Origin: Gammaproteobacteria bacterium
GTDB taxonomy: Bacteria > Pseudomonadota > Gammaproteobacteria > Steroidobacterales > Foliamicaceae
Direction of reading: 5' to 3'
Assembly (NCBI GenBank): GCA_009838035.1
Contig: VXSK01000029.1
Span: 1-64,000 of the forward strand
Length of the DNA: 64,000 nt
Under the pieces are notes generated by a model that was not told where the DNA came from, did not search any database, and saw nothing but the letters and a program-made list of their open reading frames with translations. This document shows, piece by piece, positions 10,068-18,523 of the stretch (positions are counted from its first letter, which is position 1; each line of letters opens with the position of its first letter). A program made the position numbers and the translations under genes.

Positions 10068-11228
10068 ATGAGAATGAAATCACTGAAGCGGCGGATGATA
10101 TGGACAGCGATTGGGGCTTTTGCCGTTCCCATGCTGTGGGGCGACGACCTTGCCGTGTCCGACGGCCGGTACCAGCACCATATCGACGTGGCGCCGGTGA
10201 TCGGGCGCTTCCTGGCGCCGGACGGATTCATGGATCCGGAGTTCCCTCCCACCATCGCGGAACCAAGCCCGCATCTGACCGACTTCTTCGGCGTTCAGGC
10301 CGTAGCCGACGTGTCCCGGGACGAGATCGTCGCGGACTTCGTGCCGCGGTTTGCGGAGCTGACCGCCCGGGACGAACATTCGGTCACGTTGACATTTGAG
10401 GACGGCTTCACGGCGACGTTCTATCCGGTCTCCTCGCTTGTTGTCATGGGGTTCGCGACGCCGGTCAGCCACGTTGTCGTCAGCGGCGATACCTGGCGGC
10501 AGGCGCGCGGCAACGTCGAGACGCTGATTGGCAGGATTCGCGAAATCGGGCGCGCGGGCGCATATCTGCTGGAAAACCCGGACTACGGGCTGGAGATGCA
10601 GGCCTACGAAACGATGCGCAGCGGCCAGCGCGCCTCCGTCGAAATCGATCCGGACCTGTCCCGGTATCGGAGTTCCGCAGACGGACTGCTGCTGTTTCCG
10701 GAGGCCGTCCACGGTATTTCCACCGACGCCGACGCGTTGATGAAGGTGATCGATGGCGGAGGCTTCGACTGGCTCGGCATGGAAGCCCTCAACCTGGATC
10801 AGCAGGATGACCTGGACGCCTTCAACGATGCGGCAGCCGGCACGCCGGAATACGTCGAGGCGCGCGCCGTGCTGGTCGAGTACTTCGCCGACGCCTGGAA
10901 CGGCCGGGCCGGACCAAGAACTACCGGAGAGGAAAACTACTATTTCAAGCTGTGCGAGGCGGCCCATGCGGCCGGCGCCCGCGTCATTGCACTAGAGGGC
11001 GCCAGCCTGCCGTTCCTGTTTTTCCGCTACGGCGAAACCGCGTTCGGCGCCTCGGTCCGCAGCCTGATCTGGGCCAACGCGATTCCCCCAACCGGGCGCG
11101 GCATCCTGTTCGGCGGCGGTGCCCACTTTCATTATCCGGACGTGCCGATGGTGCAGGACTTCGTCGCCGCCGAGTCGCCGGAGCGCCCAATCTTCGCCGT
11201 CCGCGACCTCTGGGCCAAAGCAAACTGA
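10068..11228 (+). CDS. uncharacterised exported protein
   Basis: I do not recognise a named family. The 386-residue protein starts with a basic stretch and a short hydrophobic segment (MRMKSLKRRMIWTAIGAFAV), probably a signal peptide; ATG 10074 is an alternative start. The body is acidic and globular. The C-terminal half has DWLGMEALNL, ENYYFKLCEAAHAAGARVIA followed by LEG, and GILFGGGAHFHYPDVP. The combination of ALEG and GGAH near a Tyr/His-rich end recalls the erythromycin-esterase/ChaN/Tiki-type fold, but the GEATHG-like motif is absent. It is transcribed away from the deacylase gene and converges on the D-threonine-aldolase-like gene. Confidence 0.6.
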   Translation: MRMKSLKRRMIWTAIGAFAVPMLWGDDLAVSDGRYQHHIDVAPVIGRFLAPDGFMDPEFPPTIAEPSPHLTDFFGVQAVADVSRDEIVADFVPRFAELTARDEHSVTLTFEDGFTATFYPVSSLVVMGFATPVSHVVVSGDTWRQARGNVETLIGRIREIGRAGAYLLENPDYGLEMQAYETMRSGQRASVEIDPDLSRYRSSADGLLLFPEAVHGISTDADALMKVIDGGGFDWLGMEALNLDQQDDLDAFNDAAAGTPEYVEARAVLVEYFADAWNGRAGPRTTGEENYYFKLCEAAHAAGARVIALEGASLPFLFFRYGETAFGASVRSLIWANAIPPTGRGILFGGGAHFHYPDVPMVQDFVAAESPERPIFAVRDLWAKAN

Positions 11229-11234
11229 CCGGAA

Positions 11235-12389
11235 TCAGGCGGGGGCCCAGCCGTTGTGGCGGGGCCAGGTTCCGGTCACTTCGGGAGTTTCGCCATCAAC
11301 CAGGTGGTATCGATCGTGGGCGGCCGCCGTCATGCAGGCATGGTTCGGCAATATTCGAAACTGCGTGCCCACGGGGAAGCGGTCGAACGGTAACGGCGCC
11401 CCGTCGATCGTCGAAATCAGGCCGTGCTCCTGGTGCACGCCCGAAACTACGAGGTTGTCTATCGTCCGCCCGGTTTTGGCGTCGCAGACGAGACCGTACT
11501 GCCGATCGACGGCCTGGACAGCAGTGCCCCGGTCCTTGGACAGGGCCAGGCCGCCCGCGTCGGTAATCAACCGGTTGAAGGCACGCTTCTGGCCGATAAC
11601 GGTAGTCAGCACCGTGAGTGCGATATCTTCCGGGCGGCAGACGCCGAGCCCCGCCTGGAACAGGTCCTGAAACACGTAAACTCCGGCGCGGACCTCGGTT
11701 ACGCCTTCAAGATGCGGCGCAAACGTCGCCGTGGGCGTGGAGCCGACGCTGACGATTTCGCAGCGCATGCCGGCCTCCCGTATGGCCTTGGCGCAGTGGA
11801 CCACGGAATCCCGTTCCCGCTCGGCAATCCGGGCAATCTGTTCGGTGCTTGTGCAGTCGTAGGAGGCGCCGGCATGCGTCATCACGCCCCGGAACACAGC
11901 GCCGGTCGAGTCGGACAGAATCTCTGCCGCCTGCAGAACTTCGGGGGAGTCCGGTTCCAGGCCGGCTCGGTGGTCATCGGAATCGATTTCAAGCAGCGCC
12001 GGGATCCGCTTGCCGTGCCGCTCGGCCCAGTCGGCGACGGCCCTGGCCGTTTGCGCGCTGTCGAGAATCACCTTGAGGTCGATGCCGGAGCCGATCAGCC
12101 GGGCAACGGCGCCCAGCTTGGCCGGCACGATGCCCACTGCGTACATGATGTCGCCGAACCCGGCCCGCCCGAAGTAATCCGCCTCGGCGAGCGTGGAGAC
12201 CGTGATCCCTCCGGTAAATCCCGCGGTCGCCATCCTGGCGATATCGGCGCTCTTGCTGGTCTTCACGTGCGGACGAAGGTCGACGCCCAGCGACCGGACC
12301 CGTTTGCGCATCCTGTGGACATTGGCGGCGAGCTTGCGTCGGTCGACGATCGCGCAGGGTGTGAAGAGCCGGGAAAAGTCAGTTGCCAC
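11235..12389 (-). CDS. D-threonine aldolase / D-serine dehydratase-like PLP enzyme
   Basis: This cytoplasmic 384-residue enzyme has a fold-type III (alanine-racemase-like) barrel and a C-terminal D-serine-dehydratase-like domain. The PLP lysine is Lys43 in RPHVKTSKS. The metal site of this group is visible as His350 and Cys352 in PNHACMTA. Family members include D-threonine aldolase, D-threo-3-hydroxyaspartate dehydratase and eukaryotic D-serine dehydratase; the sequence does not choose between them. The start is GTG 12389, with no closer ATG. The nearby N-acyl-D-amino-acid deacylase and D-cysteine-desulfhydrase-like genes suggest it consumes free D-amino acids released by the others. Confidence 0.86.
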   Translation of the reverse strand: MATDFSRLFTPCAIVDRRKLAANVHRMRKRVRSLGVDLRPHVKTSKSADIARMATAGFTGGITVSTLAEADYFGRAGFGDIMYAVGIVPAKLGAVARLIGSGIDLKVILDSAQTARAVADWAERHGKRIPALLEIDSDDHRAGLEPDSPEVLQAAEILSDSTGAVFRGVMTHAGASYDCTSTEQIARIAERERDSVVHCAKAIREAGMRCEIVSVGSTPTATFAPHLEGVTEVRAGVYVFQDLFQAGLGVCRPEDIALTVLTTVIGQKRAFNRLITDAGGLALSKDRGTAVQAVDRQYGLVCDAKTGRTIDNLVVSGVHQEHGLISTIDGAPLPFDRFPVGTQFRILPNHACMTAAAHDRYHLVDGETPEVTGTWPRHNGWAPA

Positions 12390-12422
12390 GGATCACCGAA
12401 GGGTCGCCTGGCCAGGTCGGCA

Positions 12423-13772
12423 TCAGTTTCGTTCCACCGTAAGCCCGGAGCCCGGAAAGTAGACCACCGCATCGAACTGTTCGCTCAAGACCAGGTTGCG
12501 GAACAGCATATTGTGGTTCTGGGCATAGGCGGTGCCCGGCGTTGTGACCGTTTCCTCGAGGTCGCCGGCCGCGGACAGGTTGACAATGGCCGTCTCCTCG
12601 CCGAACCTGGCGTGTAAGGCATCTTCCAGACTGCCCGATCGGTCGATCTCGCATGTCTCGCAACGGGTCAGACTGGCGATGACGACGTAATCGTCGCCCA
12701 GGACCCGGAATGCGCGCGATCCGAACGACGCCGTTCCGAGCTGCATGCCGCCGGCTTCCGCTGTGCCGACGACCTCCAGCCTTTCGGCGCGCTTGGCTGC
12801 GTGCCAGTTGTGCATCCAGATCACGGCCCGTCGATCCCTGTGGCGAGTCTCGCGAAGGGTGAAAAATATCTTTGCGCGAACCATGTCGCCGATGCGGTAA
12901 GCAGCCGACGAGGCTTCGTTCTGTCTGGCGGCGAATTCGGGATCATCGTCGGCCAGGGTATTGCCGAGGTCCATGACGTAAGTCAGAGTGTCAATGCTCG
13001 TGCGCAGGCTCAGCACGTGCATTTCCAGCTCCCGGATCGCGTCGTTTCCGACTTCGGCTACAAGCCTGGTGCGGTTGGCGAGAACAACGTCCTCGATCGC
13101 GATCAGGGCATCGATGATCTCCAGGCGCTGCTGCGGTGTATAGATGAGTTCGCCGGCGCGATACCGGCCACTGGAAAACACGATCGAATCAAGATCGGTC
13201 CGGTGTTCTCCGTTGAAGAACGGGTATTTTTCGAGAACATTGGCGGCCCACGTCGGGATTTCGATCGCGGACGAGGCAAAAAACGCCTTGATTGCCGTGG
13301 CATCGGTAACCGGCTGTTCAGGCTGATAGCCCGATACGATCACCGGGTCGTCGGGATGAGCACGATTCCACGCGCGGATCCACAGCAGCAGTGCCTTCAT
13401 CTGATCCGACCCGAATGCGTTCAGGTACAGCGCCTGGTGCGGGGGAATTTCGGTGGCTTCGGAGTCGATATAGGCCATGATGTTCTCTTCGATGGCCCAC
13501 ATGGTTTCGAGGACGAACAGGCGGACGCCATGCTCCTCCACCATGTACTTGAAGGCCTCGACCCCGAATTTGTGGAACTCCTCCAGGAAGTGGGACGACT
13601 CCGACAGGGATATGACCGAAGCGTCGCCGATCACCTCGTCGATTACGACGCGCATCTCCGGCGCGAGTGAGGACGATTCGTAGCGTTGCGCGACGCTGTC
13701 GCTGGCCGGCGCAGGAGCGGTCAGCACGAACAGAGAGAGCAACAAGGCGCAGCGACGGTGCACAACCTTCAT
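12423..13772 (-). CDS. exported erythromycin-esterase family protein
   Basis: The 449-residue protein has a signal peptide (LLLSLFVLTAPAPAS, cleavage near residue 24) and the erythromycin-esterase superfamily pattern. VISLSESSHFLEEFHKF corresponds to the GEATHG region, followed by LFVLETMWAIEENI and the late HNWHAAK motif. The start ATG 13772 has a good ribosome site (GGGAGG 7 nt upstream). Erythromycin esterases open macrolide lactones, but most family members are uncharacterised, and an exported copy in a hydrolase cluster need not act on macrolides. A second family member lies at 25166-26563. It is 30 bp downstream of the PLP-enzyme gene on the same strand. Confidence 0.82.
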   Translation of the reverse strand: MKVVHRRCALLLSLFVLTAPAPASDSVAQRYESSSLAPEMRVVIDEVIGDASVISLSESSHFLEEFHKFGVEAFKYMVEEHGVRLFVLETMWAIEENIMAYIDSEATEIPPHQALYLNAFGSDQMKALLLWIRAWNRAHPDDPVIVSGYQPEQPVTDATAIKAFFASSAIEIPTWAANVLEKYPFFNGEHRTDLDSIVFSSGRYRAGELIYTPQQRLEIIDALIAIEDVVLANRTRLVAEVGNDAIRELEMHVLSLRTSIDTLTYVMDLGNTLADDDPEFAARQNEASSAAYRIGDMVRAKIFFTLRETRHRDRRAVIWMHNWHAAKRAERLEVVGTAEAGGMQLGTASFGSRAFRVLGDDYVVIASLTRCETCEIDRSGSLEDALHARFGEETAIVNLSAAGDLEETVTTPGTAYAQNHNMLFRNLVLSEQFDAVVYFPGSGLTVERN

Positions 13773-13802
13773 CGTCGAACCTCCCGGTGCCGTGTCGGGC
13801 GA

Positions 13803-14813
13803 CTATTCGAACAACTGAACAGTTCCACCGGTGTGTATGAACAGAATGTTCTCATCGGCGCGGAAACGGCCGTTGCGGGCATAGTCGATGAGTCCGGCCG
13901 CCGCCTTGCCCGTGTAAACCTGGTCCAGGAATATGCCCTCGGATTTCGCGAACATGTCGATGGCTTCCTCGCAAGCCTCGGTACGCCGCCGATAGCCGTC
14001 ACCGACATAGGAGCCGTCAGTGACGAGGGGACTCTGGGCAATCCGCATGCCGGCGAACCGGTCGAAACGCCGCAAGACCGTGCGAACCTTGCGCTCCTGG
14101 GCGTCCGTGTCGCGCGATGCCGCCATGCCGATGATCGTGCCCTGCCAACCCGACAGGACCTGCCCTGCCACCAACCCGGCCTGCGTGCCGCCCGACCCGG
14201 TGGAAACCACAATCTTGGAAAACCCGATGCCCTCATTCCGTTCGAAACTCAGGATCTCGCGAAAAGCGTCTGCATACCCGAGTGTTCCCAGGCCATTGGA
14301 ACCGCCCATCAGGATACGGTGCGCCCTGATCCCGTCATCGTTCAGGCGTTTGGTCAGCTCTTCGCTGGCCGCTTCCAGTTCCGGGTCCGAATCGGTTTCC
14401 AGGTGGTGCATGTGCGCGCCCACGCGAGCATTCAGGATGAGGTTGCCGGTGAGCGCGTCGGGCGTCCCGCCCCCCAGCACCAGGTGCACGTCGAGATCCG
14501 CCGCCGCCGCGGTGACTGCCGTCGTGCGGCACCAGTTGGACTGATTGCTGCCGCAGGTAACGATCGCCTCCGCGCCGCCGTCGACCGCTTCCCTGATCAG
14601 GTACTCGAGCTTGCGGATCTTGTTGCCGCCCAGCCCGAAGCCGGTCAGGTCGTCGCGTTTGCAGTAAATCGAGCAATCCAGTTTCTCGCTGAGGCGATTG
14701 AGCCGGTGAATCTGCGTCGGCAGCCGCGCAAACCGCATCCGCGGATGGCGGTTCACGAGCTCATCGAGCGCAATCGAGAAGGGCGCCACACGTTCTACCG
14801 CTTCAGTCTTCAT
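13803..14813 (-). CDS. D-cysteine desulfhydrase / ACC-deaminase family PLP enzyme
   Basis: This is a fold-type II PLP enzyme of the DcyD/ACC deaminase group. The lysine is Lys65 in FGLGGNKIRKLEYL; the substrate-anion loop CGSNQSNWCRTTA and the glycine-rich phosphate cradle STGSGGTQAG are clear. I use ATG 14813 (336 residues, family length). The frame extends to a GTG at 14921, which would add 36 residues without a recognisable feature and leave only 56 bp to the divergent LysR gene. Members act on D-cysteine, other D-amino acids or ACC. The adjacent LysR regulator is a plausible controller. Confidence 0.83.
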   Translation of the reverse strand: MKTEAVERVAPFSIALDELVNRHPRMRFARLPTQIHRLNRLSEKLDCSIYCKRDDLTGFGLGGNKIRKLEYLIREAVDGGAEAIVTCGSNQSNWCRTTAVTAAAADLDVHLVLGGGTPDALTGNLILNARVGAHMHHLETDSDPELEAASEELTKRLNDDGIRAHRILMGGSNGLGTLGYADAFREILSFERNEGIGFSKIVVSTGSGGTQAGLVAGQVLSGWQGTIIGMAASRDTDAQERKVRTVLRRFDRFAGMRIAQSPLVTDGSYVGDGYRRRTEACEEAIDMFAKSEGIFLDQVYTGKAAAGLIDYARNGRFRADENILFIHTGGTVQLFE

Positions 14814-14977
14814 GGGCTCGGCGCTTTCCAGGTTCGTAACGGTCGACCGCCCCAGCGGGGAGGCGGCCAATCCGGAGATGGATTTATCGATTATGCTTGC
14901 GTCCGACTGTAGATGTTTCACTATAACTCACGCCAGGCGCAGTCTTGCGCTTGAAGGCGCGGTGATTCCAGCGCTCC

Positions 14978-15865
14978 ATGGCCAACATACATCCTCCGCT
15001 GGACTGGGTACGCGTCTTCGAGGTTGCGGCCCGAACGGGAAGCTTTGCGGTTGCGGCCAAGGCGCTGTCCGTGTCTCCCGGAGCGGTCAGCCGGACGGTC
15101 AAGGAGCTGGAAAAGTTTCTGGGCATAAAGCTGTTCAGACGACTGCCGCGCGGAGTGGAGCTGACCGCGATCGGCGAGGACTATGCAAGGAGGGTTTCGC
15201 CGGCCATTCGCAGGATCGCCGAGGCATCGGCCAACATATCGAGGCGGAAACGCGCCAGTACGCTGCGGGTGACGGCAATGCCCGCGCTGGGGGAACGATG
15301 GCTGGTGCCCCGTCTCGGCAAATTCCGCGACGAGTTCCCGGACATTTCCGTGGAAGTATCGGCCGATGCCGCCGTAATCGACCTCGCCGACTCGAATTTC
15401 GACCTGGCATTGCGCTATGGAGACGGCCGCTTCGGCGATCTGGAAGCAGTCAAGCTCTTCCCGGACGAGATCTTTCCGGTAATGGCGCCGACCGTCGCAA
15501 CAAAGTACCGAATCAACGAATTCACGGACATCTTCAGGGTTCCGCGCCTGCAGGACACGTACTGGGCCAGCGACTGGAAACTGTGGCTCGATGCGGCCGG
15601 TGTTATCGCACCGGCGGACTGGCACCAGACGTCGTTCACGTTGTACAGCATGGCGCTTTCGGCGGCCGCGGCCGGACAGGGCGTGGTCATGGGGCATCAT
15701 GTTCTGGTGGAATCGGATCTGCGGGAGGGCCGCCTGGTGGAGCCATTCGGGCTCAGGGTGAAGGTCCCGAAGAGCTTCTACTGCATTGAGAACCCCAATC
15801 GACCGGGATCCGAAGCCGTCAAGGCATTCGTCGACTGGCTGGCCCGCCTCGCGGTTAGCAACTGA
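14978..15865 (+). CDS. LysR family transcriptional regulator (GcvA-like)
   Basis: The 295-residue protein has an N-terminal winged helix-turn-helix (about residues 8-66: DWVRVFEVAARTGSFAVAAK, then LSVSPGAVSRTVKELE) and a C-terminal substrate-binding domain with the PRLQDTYWASDWKLWLDAAG segment typical of GcvA-type regulators. It is transcribed divergently from the D-cysteine-desulfhydrase-like gene and is followed 24 bp later by the NhaC antiporter gene. It therefore probably controls one or both in response to an amino-acid-like ligand. The ligand is unknown. Confidence 0.9.
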   Translation: MANIHPPLDWVRVFEVAARTGSFAVAAKALSVSPGAVSRTVKELEKFLGIKLFRRLPRGVELTAIGEDYARRVSPAIRRIAEASANISRRKRASTLRVTAMPALGERWLVPRLGKFRDEFPDISVEVSADAAVIDLADSNFDLALRYGDGRFGDLEAVKLFPDEIFPVMAPTVATKYRINEFTDIFRVPRLQDTYWASDWKLWLDAAGVIAPADWHQTSFTLYSMALSAAAAGQGVVMGHHVLVESDLREGRLVEPFGLRVKVPKSFYCIENPNRPGSEAVKAFVDWLARLAVSN

Positions 15866-15889
15866 TCCCCGGATCGAGGTCATGCAGCG

Positions 15890-17275
15890 ATGACTGCCGA
15901 ATTCGGCCTGCTGAGCCTGGCGCCTCCGGTACTGGCGATCGCACTCGCCATCTGGAAGAAGCGCGTTCTGCCGGCGCTGTTTGCCGGCATCTTTTCCGCG
16001 CAGCTGGTCCTGCATGGCGACAGCCTCCTGGCCGCGCCCTTTGCGATGCTCGACCACATGGTTGGCGTTGCGACCGATCCCGGCAATTTCCGTCTGATCC
16101 TGTTCAGCTTTCTGATCGGCGGCCTTCTCAAGCTGATCAAGGAGGCCAACGGTTTCGAGTCATTCGCAGCGAAAATCGAGCGTCATCGCATCAGGATCAA
16201 CAAACGATCCGCTTTCGGCACCACCTGGTTTCTCGGGGTCAGCCTGTTCCTCGAAGGATGGAGCAACTTCCTCATCAACGGCACGACCGTCGCGCCGCTG
16301 TATGACCGATTGGGCCTGTCGCGGGAGCGCATGGCCTATTTCGTCCACACCATCGGCATCGCGGTCGTGTCGATGGTACCGATCAACAGTTGGGCCGCGT
16401 TCTACATGGGGCTGCTGATGGCGCAGGGAGTCGAGGAGCCGTTCGGATTTCTGCTGCGGGCGATTCCGTACATGCTCTATAGCTGGATCAGCCTGTTCCT
16501 GATTCTCTACGTCATGCTTACGGGAATGACCATCGGTCCCATGCGCCGGTTCGACAAGGCGGCGGCCGCGCTCCTGAAGCGAGACGAAAAACGGGAAGCC
16601 GAAGCGGGGCGCAAGGCCGGCCGGATCGAGTACATGGCGGTGCCCGTCATCACGCTCGTTGTGACCGTTCTGGCAAGCCTGTATGTCACGGGCGGCGGGG
16701 AAATCACGCGGGGCGACGGGTCAAAGTCCGTGCTCTATGCCGTCGCCGTCTCCCTTGCGGTGACATCTCTCGTACTGCTGGCGAGGCGCGAGTACGGCTT
16801 TCTCGAAATAGAAGACAGGATCGTGGCCGGAATGTCGGAGTTCTTTCCGGTCGGCATCCTGATCGTATTCGCCCTGTCGCTGGGGGACCTGACCCAGCAA
16901 CTCGGCACGGGCCTCTTCATCACCGGATTCGTGGGTGACTTTCTGCCGCAAGGCACGCTGCCCGCCCTGGTTTTCTTACTGGGCGCCGGCATGTCGTTCG
17001 CGACAGGCACGTCGTACGGCACGTTCTCCATCATGGTGCCGATCGCGCTGCCGCTCGCCGCGGCGAGCGGGATCAGCCCGGAACTGATGTTCGGCGCGGT
17101 GATTGCCGGCGGTCTTTTCGGCGACAACTGTTCGCCGATTTCGGACTCCACCATCGTGACTTGCATCGGCGCAGAGGTAAAAATCATCGATCACGTCACG
17201 ACGCAGTTGCCGTATGCTCTGGTGTCCGCGGGCATTACCGCCGTGGCCTTCCTGCTCTTGGGCGCCTTCAATTGA
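15890..17275 (+). CDS. NhaC family Na+/H+ antiporter-like transporter
   Basis: The 461-residue integral membrane protein has about 11-12 hydrophobic segments and NhaC-family blocks: LFLEGWSNFLINGTTVAPLYD, a long central pair of segments, LGAGMSFATGTSYGTFSIMV and GGLFGDNCSPISDSTIV. The last of these is the hallmark of the NhaC/ArsB-like ion transporter group. Some family members exchange amino acids or dicarboxylates instead of protons, so its place in an amino-acid catabolic cluster may mean solute exchange. It is co-directional with the upstream LysR gene and its TGA overlaps the next ATG by one base. Confidence 0.87.
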   Translation: MTAEFGLLSLAPPVLAIALAIWKKRVLPALFAGIFSAQLVLHGDSLLAAPFAMLDHMVGVATDPGNFRLILFSFLIGGLLKLIKEANGFESFAAKIERHRIRINKRSAFGTTWFLGVSLFLEGWSNFLINGTTVAPLYDRLGLSRERMAYFVHTIGIAVVSMVPINSWAAFYMGLLMAQGVEEPFGFLLRAIPYMLYSWISLFLILYVMLTGMTIGPMRRFDKAAAALLKRDEKREAEAGRKAGRIEYMAVPVITLVVTVLASLYVTGGGEITRGDGSKSVLYAVAVSLAVTSLVLLARREYGFLEIEDRIVAGMSEFFPVGILIVFALSLGDLTQQLGTGLFITGFVGDFLPQGTLPALVFLLGAGMSFATGTSYGTFSIMVPIALPLAAASGISPELMFGAVIAGGLFGDNCSPISDSTIVTCIGAEVKIIDHVTTQLPYALVSAGITAVAFLLLGAFN

Positions 17276-18516
17276 TGTTTTTCAGGACCAACCGTCGGAA
17301 AGCGCCCGGCATCGAACTGGCGGCATGGGCCGGCTGCGGGCTGCTGAGTTTATGCGTCGCGGGCGCAACGAATTCGGTCCGGGCCTCCCCGCCCATGGAC
17401 ACCCCTGCCACGCACCGCGAACTACTCCGGGACATCGAGGCCGCGCACACCCGGGAGCTGCAGGAAGAGGGCGTCATCGGCGCCGGGTTTCTGGTGGCGG
17501 ACAGGAAAGGTTTGCTCGGGCGCTACAACTTCGGGTTCGCGGATGTCGAGCGTCGGAACCGGGTTGACGAAGATACGATTTTCCATTGGGCTTCGGTGAC
17601 CAAGATCCTGACCTCGGTGGCGGCAATGCAGCTCGTCGAGCGTGGCCTGCTGTCCCTGGACGCGCCGGTGGTCTCCTTTCTGCCGGAAATCGGCGCGGTC
17701 CATAATCGCTTCGGCCCCATGGACGCGATCACCGTCCGCCACCTGCTGACCCATTCTTCCGGCTTCCGCGGCCCCACCTGGCCCTGGAAGGACGAGCCCG
17801 GCTGGCAGCCTCATGAACCGCGCAGCTGGTCGCAGCTGGTCGCGATGATGCCCTATACGGAAATCCGTTTTGAACCGGGCACGAGGTACGGCTATTCGAA
17901 CCTCGGCGCCATCTTTCTCGGCCGGATCGTCCAGACGCTTACGGGCGACACGATCGAGGCCTACGTCGACAAGAACATCTTCAAGCCGCTGGGCATGTAC
18001 CGAAGTTACTTCGACATGACGCCCTGGCATCTCGCCGGATCCAGGTCCCACGGCTATTACGCCGAAGAGGGCGGCCCACGATCCATCGGACCGGACTTCG
18101 ATACCGGGATCACCGCGGCGAACGGCGGACTGAACGCCCCCTTGTCCGATATGCGCAGGTTCGCGGATTTTCTGGCCGGCAACTCCGAGGTCACAGGAAT
18201 CCTTCAGCCAGCGACGCTCGCGCGGATGTTCGAGCCCGCCTTTCCGGTCGGCAGCGATCAGGACCGTGACGTCAGCGTCGGCCTCGGGTTCTTCATCGCC
18301 GACAACCGGACCCGCGTCACTGAAGAAGTCGTCCGGTGGGTCGGCCATTCGGGCTACCAGTTGACCCATCGCTCGTCGTTCATGGTCAATCCGGCGGACG
18401 GCCAGGTTTTTCTCGCGGCCGCCAACACCGTCCGCCGCTCCGGGGGGAACCCCTCCGAAGTCAATCTGCGCAGACTCCTGTTGAGCATATACTTCCCGAT
18501 CGTCTCCGGGAGGTAG
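17275..18516 (+). CDS. exported S12 (beta-lactamase/D-aminopeptidase-like) serine hydrolase, copy 1
   Basis: The 413-residue protein has an N-terminal signal (hydrophobic GCGLLSLCVAGA) and the three penicillin-binding/beta-lactamase motifs: Ser107-x-x-Lys110 in WASVTK, Tyr207-Ser-Asn209, and His358-Ser-Gly360 where beta-lactamases have KTG. An HxG third motif is known from D-aminopeptidases and related esterases of the S12 family, so a beta-lactam target is not implied. The ATG at 17275 overlaps the nhaC stop (TGATG). A close paralogue follows 7 bp downstream; the two share the PWKDEPGWQPHEP/PHEPADWSQ region and the NIFKPLGMYRSYFDMTPWHL block. Confidence 0.86.
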   Translation: MFFRTNRRKAPGIELAAWAGCGLLSLCVAGATNSVRASPPMDTPATHRELLRDIEAAHTRELQEEGVIGAGFLVADRKGLLGRYNFGFADVERRNRVDEDTIFHWASVTKILTSVAAMQLVERGLLSLDAPVVSFLPEIGAVHNRFGPMDAITVRHLLTHSSGFRGPTWPWKDEPGWQPHEPRSWSQLVAMMPYTEIRFEPGTRYGYSNLGAIFLGRIVQTLTGDTIEAYVDKNIFKPLGMYRSYFDMTPWHLAGSRSHGYYAEEGGPRSIGPDFDTGITAANGGLNAPLSDMRRFADFLAGNSEVTGILQPATLARMFEPAFPVGSDQDRDVSVGLGFFIADNRTRVTEEVVRWVGHSGYQLTHRSSFMVNPADGQVFLAAANTVRRSGGNPSEVNLRRLLLSIYFPIVSGR

Positions 18517-18523
18517 GCAGGCA

